Source of the DNA: Polyrhizophydium stewartii
Taxonomy: Eukaryota > Chytridiomycota > Chytridiomycetes > Rhizophydiales
Assembly: GCA_027604665.1 (NCBI GenBank)
Contig: JADGIZ010000623.1
Span: 1 to 10,975, forward strand
Length of the DNA stretch: 10,975 bases
Reading direction: 5' to 3'
The notes under the pieces were generated by a model, which saw only the letters and a list, made by a program, of their open reading frames with translations, searched no databases and was not told the origin of the DNA. Made by a program: the position numbers and the translations under genes. Within the stretch, counting starts at the first letter, position 1, and every line of letters begins with the position of its first letter. This document shows positions 8,270 to 10,975 of this stretch, in pieces.

Positions 8270-8650
8270 ATGCCATTGCAGCTGGAGAGCACCAGGTTGC
8301 TCAGGTCGCTGTGCACAAGCGGCTGCAGATGTCGGGCTCGTTCAAGCTGCGCGGCGGGCTGCTGTATCTGCCAAAGGAGCTGCGTCTCACCGTGCTGGCC
8401 GCGAGGCACGACCGCCTGACGGCCGGACACTCCGGCATCCACCGCACGGCCGAGCTGGTGCAGCACGACGACTTGTGGCCCGGCTGGCGCCAGGCAGTCA
8501 CGGAGTATGTGCGCTCGTGCGACACATGTGCGCAACACGGTTCCGCGCCAGAAGCCCGGCGGCCTGCTGCAGCCGCTGCCGGTTCCCGAGGCGCCATTGG
8601 CGTCGATCTCGGCTGACTTCATCACCGACCCTTTAGCATTTGTCGCTTGG
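8270..8650 (+). mobile_element. Ty3/gypsy integrase zinc-finger relic with frameshift
   Basis: From about 8330 the plus strand encodes FKLRGGLLYLPKELR, then RHDRLTAGHSGIHRTAEL, LWPGWRQAVTEYVRSCDTC. This is the HHCC zinc-binding N-terminal domain of Ty3/gypsy integrases, with His at 8407-8409 and about 8428, and Cys at 8518-8520 and 8527-8529. A one-base frame change between about 8536 and 8548 follows. The next frame gives KPGGLLQPLPVPEAPLASIS and DFITDP, the well-known linker into the catalytic core. The relic stops before the first catalytic Asp of the DDE triad. No reverse transcriptase, chromodomain or LTR is attached. Strand is opposite to the neighbouring copia relic. Confidence 0.87.
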
Positions 8651-8651
8651 C

Positions 8652-8860
8652 CGCAGCAAAGCAACAGCGCTGATGGGACATGCTCGCTTGCTCTGCTCGC
8701 GGCTGCCATGAGCTTTGCAAGCTACATCGCCGCCGTCTAACTGAGATCCTTGTGCATACACGATGCGCGCTGCTCAACACAGGTATTCTCCCATGCGTCA
8801 GAATCATCGAGCCACTCCATCGCCCGCGCTCATGGAGCACACTAAACATCGTCATCGAGC
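8652..8860 (+). pseudogene. Diverged copy of the 3' end of the GPI-type secreted-protein gene
   Basis: The frame ends in LALLAAAMSFASYIAAV and TAA, against LAVLAAAMSFAGLIAAV and TGA at the end of the 1936-2890 gene. Bases 8701-8762 match 2851-2912 at 51 of 62 positions, and the similarity continues into the 3' UTR (TGAGATCCTTG, ATACACG). Upstream, codon-by-codon alignment reaches back to about 8652; beyond that lies gypsy integrase sequence. Only the GPI tail and UTR remain, with no signal peptide or cysteine domain, so this is a gene fragment. The matching AATAAA is mutated to ACTAAA. It shows that the secreted-protein gene belongs to a family. Confidence 0.78.
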
Positions 8861-9019
8861 ACACAGTGTGGATTGGCACGATGAAGGCTTTTGCATTCAT
8901 CCGACCAGCCGCCACAACACCAGAAGCTGCCCTCGCCGGTTCGTATCACACTGCTGTCAACTCCATTCTTACATTCCGTACGTCACACTGCAAAAGCCTC
9001 TGCGCAAGAGTGAGACAGA

Positions 9020-10975
9020 TCACACGCCCCACTGCACAATGCAGCGGTCGCGGTCGCTGGCAGAGTACACGGCGCTGCCGCCAAGCGGGTTCCACACGAC
9101 GCCGCACACGGCCGCCTTGTGCTCGCGCAGCGACTGCACGACGGCGCCGGTCGCCACGTCCCAGAACACGACGGCGCCGTCGGCCGAGCCTGACGTGACG
9201 TACTCGCCGTCGGGACTGAAGGTCGACTTGGTCCAGTTCATGCCTGTGCGGAACGACTCGTCGCTACGGAGTCGCGTGATTGCGGTCGGAACGGGGGGGG
9301 GCGGGAAAGCGGCGGGTGTCAGAGGATGCATGCAGAGAGGGCGAGCAGCGTTGCATGTTGCACGAGAAGCAAATGCTCACGCAAATGTTGTAACGACTGC
9401 ATATGTGCGTAGATCGATCAGCTTGATGGTGTTGTCGCGCGAGGTAGTCAGGATATGACCAAGCTCTGCGAGGCATGGCAGCGCGATTGGCGCGAGACAG
9501 TGTGTCAGTGATTTACGGCCAGTGCGTCAGACTGTTCACTGCGCGCGCATACGCACGCGGCGACACTTCGACGCTGGTGATTTGGCCAAAGTGGATACCC
9601 GTGACCTCGCGGATGATGTTGCCGGACCGCGCGTCCCAGATGCGCAGGTTGTTGTCGAGGTGGCCACTCGCAATGACCGCTCTGTGCGGGCCGCGGCGGC
9701 GGGTCAGTCGCGACGGCGCACATGAGCCGCAACGCGAGCGATGCGCACCCTTCGCCGCCGAGCAACGCCAGGTCGTTGCAGCTCGAGAGCGTGAAGATGG
9801 TCTTGATGCCTGCACGCCGTGACGTCAGAGCGCTGTTCAAAATGGCGTGTGTGCGACGCGGTGAGCGTACAGTATCCCTTGTTGAGGTCCCAGATCTTGA
9901 TGGTGCGGTCGTGCGAGCCCGTGACGACGCCGTTGCTGTCCGAGAAGCGAGCCGAGTAGACGCGGCCAATGTGACCTGTGAGCGTGTGCTGAGCGAACGA
10001 TGAGCATGCATCTCAGTCGGCGGCGGCAAAGGGTGCGCAGCGAACAACAAGCGGCGCACCTTGAGCCTGCTGGTCGCCACGCTCCAGATCTTTGCCGAGT
10101 TGTCGTTTGAGGTGCCAATGACAAAGTCGCCGGTGCTGTTGAAGGACACGGACATGACTGCCTGCAGCGAGCCCGTCAGGACTGCCTTTTGCGCGCCTTT
10201 TGAGAGCAGCCCGTCGAGTCAGCCACAGAAATGCAGTGGCTGAAGGGTGATTGTGCCACGACTCACAAGTCTTTGCGTCGTGCAGGATGAGCTTCTTGTC
10301 GTTCGAGCCCGTTGCGATCATGGAGCCGTCGCGGCGGATGGCGATGCAGTTGATCTCGAGGTCGTGCGCCGTCTGCGCACTGGCGGTCAGAATGGAGTTT
10401 GAGGGGCGGGGGAAAGACCAGCAGCACGGGCGGCGCGGGGCTTGCCGTCTTCTTTGCCAGGGTCGTTGGCAGTGTTGCCCTGTTGGCGGCGCTTTGGCGA
10501 CGCGACTCGTCGGCGGGCTCGCCGGACGGCGAGGAGGCGCCGGAGCGGAACAGCGGGAAGAAGGACTCGCGCTTCTTTGCGGAGGCCTTTGTCTTGAGGG
10601 CTCTGGGTCGTGCGGTTTGCGGGGAGCGGGAGGGGTGTCAGCGGCACGGAGGGCGGTGACGGCGGGGGGGGGCACCGCGGCGACGCACGCCTCGACAAAC
10701 TCGTTTGCCTCGTTCATCTGGGCAATCTCCTTCTGCTTGAGGGCCATCCAGCGGTCGAGTAGCTCCTTGTTGTCGGCCTCGAGGTCGCGGGCCTTGCGCT
10801 CCGCATCGCGCAGCTGCTCCTCGCGCTGGACGAGCTCGAGCTGGTGGGTTGCGAGCTCGTCGCGCAGGATCTGGATGACGCCGTCCTTCTCCTTGACGAG
10901 CTGCTCTGCGTCGGCGAGGCGGGTGGTGAGGGCCTTGTTTGCGGCGGCGAGCTGGTCGGCACTGCGGTGCGGGGG
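9020..10975 (-). CDS. ATG16: Autophagy protein ATG16 with WD40 propeller (N-terminus outside window)
   Basis: Nine exons on the minus strand encode 448 residues: 10975-10689, 10602-10419, 10372-10267, 10196-10060, 9988-9871, 9809-9749, 9681-9557, 9465-9381 and 9263-9020 (TGA). Every junction restores frame and homology. Residues 1-95 are the ATG16 coiled coil, ending in the signature RWMALKQKEIAQMNEANEF. A basic linker (KTKASAKKRESFF) follows, then seven WD40 blades from about residue 158 (TAHDLEINCIAI) to the end. They include HTLTGHIGRVYSARF, SSCNDLALLG, SGHLDNNLRIWD and MNWTKSTFSPDGEYV, closely matching animal ATG16L1 blade by blade. ATG16 dimerises and carries ATG12-ATG5 to the phagophore, where the complex lipidates ATG8. 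The ATG5-binding helix should lie upstream of the window. Yeast Atg16 lacks the propeller, which in animals serves non-canonical lipidation on single membranes. Intron lengths are 46-117 bases. Confidence 0.93.
9264..10688 (-). other. Eight short introns of ATG16
   Basis: Introns lie at 10688-10603, 10418-10373, 10266-10197, 10059-9989, 9870-9810, 9748-9682, 9556-9466 and 9380-9264. Donors are GTGCGT, GTCTTT, GTGAGT, GTGCGC, GTACGC, GTGCGC, GTGCGT and GTGAGC. Acceptors are CAG except one AAG and one TAG. Seven contain CTGAC; the fourth has CTGAG or CCGAC instead. The second donor is the least certain: GTGCTG nine bases upstream is also in phase and would only drop three residues (VLL). The first and last introns hold C9 tracts on the coding strand. 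Confidence 0.85.

Overview
The window looks like nuclear DNA from a GC-rich eukaryote with short spliceosomal introns. An early-diverging fungus (chytrid-like) is my best inference. The evidence is the gene set: an AGFG-type ArfGAP tail, a secreted Ser-rich protein with a GPI-type C-terminus, a large secreted S41 peptidase, ATG16 with WD40 repeats, and decayed Ty1/copia and Ty3/gypsy remnants. The introns mostly have GTGCG-type donors and a CTGAC branch site. No prokaryotic operon features are visible.

Layout: 1-1563 (+) is the last exon of an ArfGAP-domain protein, preceded by the end of an intron. 1936-2890 (+) is a two-exon secreted, cysteine-containing, probably GPI-anchored protein with a candidate poly(A) signal at 2977. 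About 2985-3195 (-) is a relic of copia reverse transcriptase. 3991-6695 (-) is a two-exon secreted S41-family peptidase whose frame is open throughout except for one in-frame TAG at 5868-5866. 6696-7640 is its GC-rich upstream region with no gene that I can support. About 7640-8140 (-) is a second, longer copia relic. About 8270-8650 (+) is a frameshifted Ty3/gypsy integrase zinc-finger relic. It runs into 8652-8860 (+), a diverged copy of the 3' end of the 1936-2890 gene. 9020-10975 (-) is ATG16 in nine exons, with the N-terminus beyond the window.

The four genes do not form a pathway. The ArfGAP and ATG16 are housekeeping membrane-trafficking and autophagy proteins. Between them lies a dynamic stretch holding secreted, probably fast-evolving proteins (the GPI-type protein, its broken paralogue end and the S41 peptidase) among retrotransposon debris. 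The points most worth a second look are the in-frame TAG in the peptidase, the retrotransposon/GPI-tail fusion at about 8650, the WD40-bearing ATG16 in a likely fungus, and the gamma-ear-like motifs in the ArfGAP tail.
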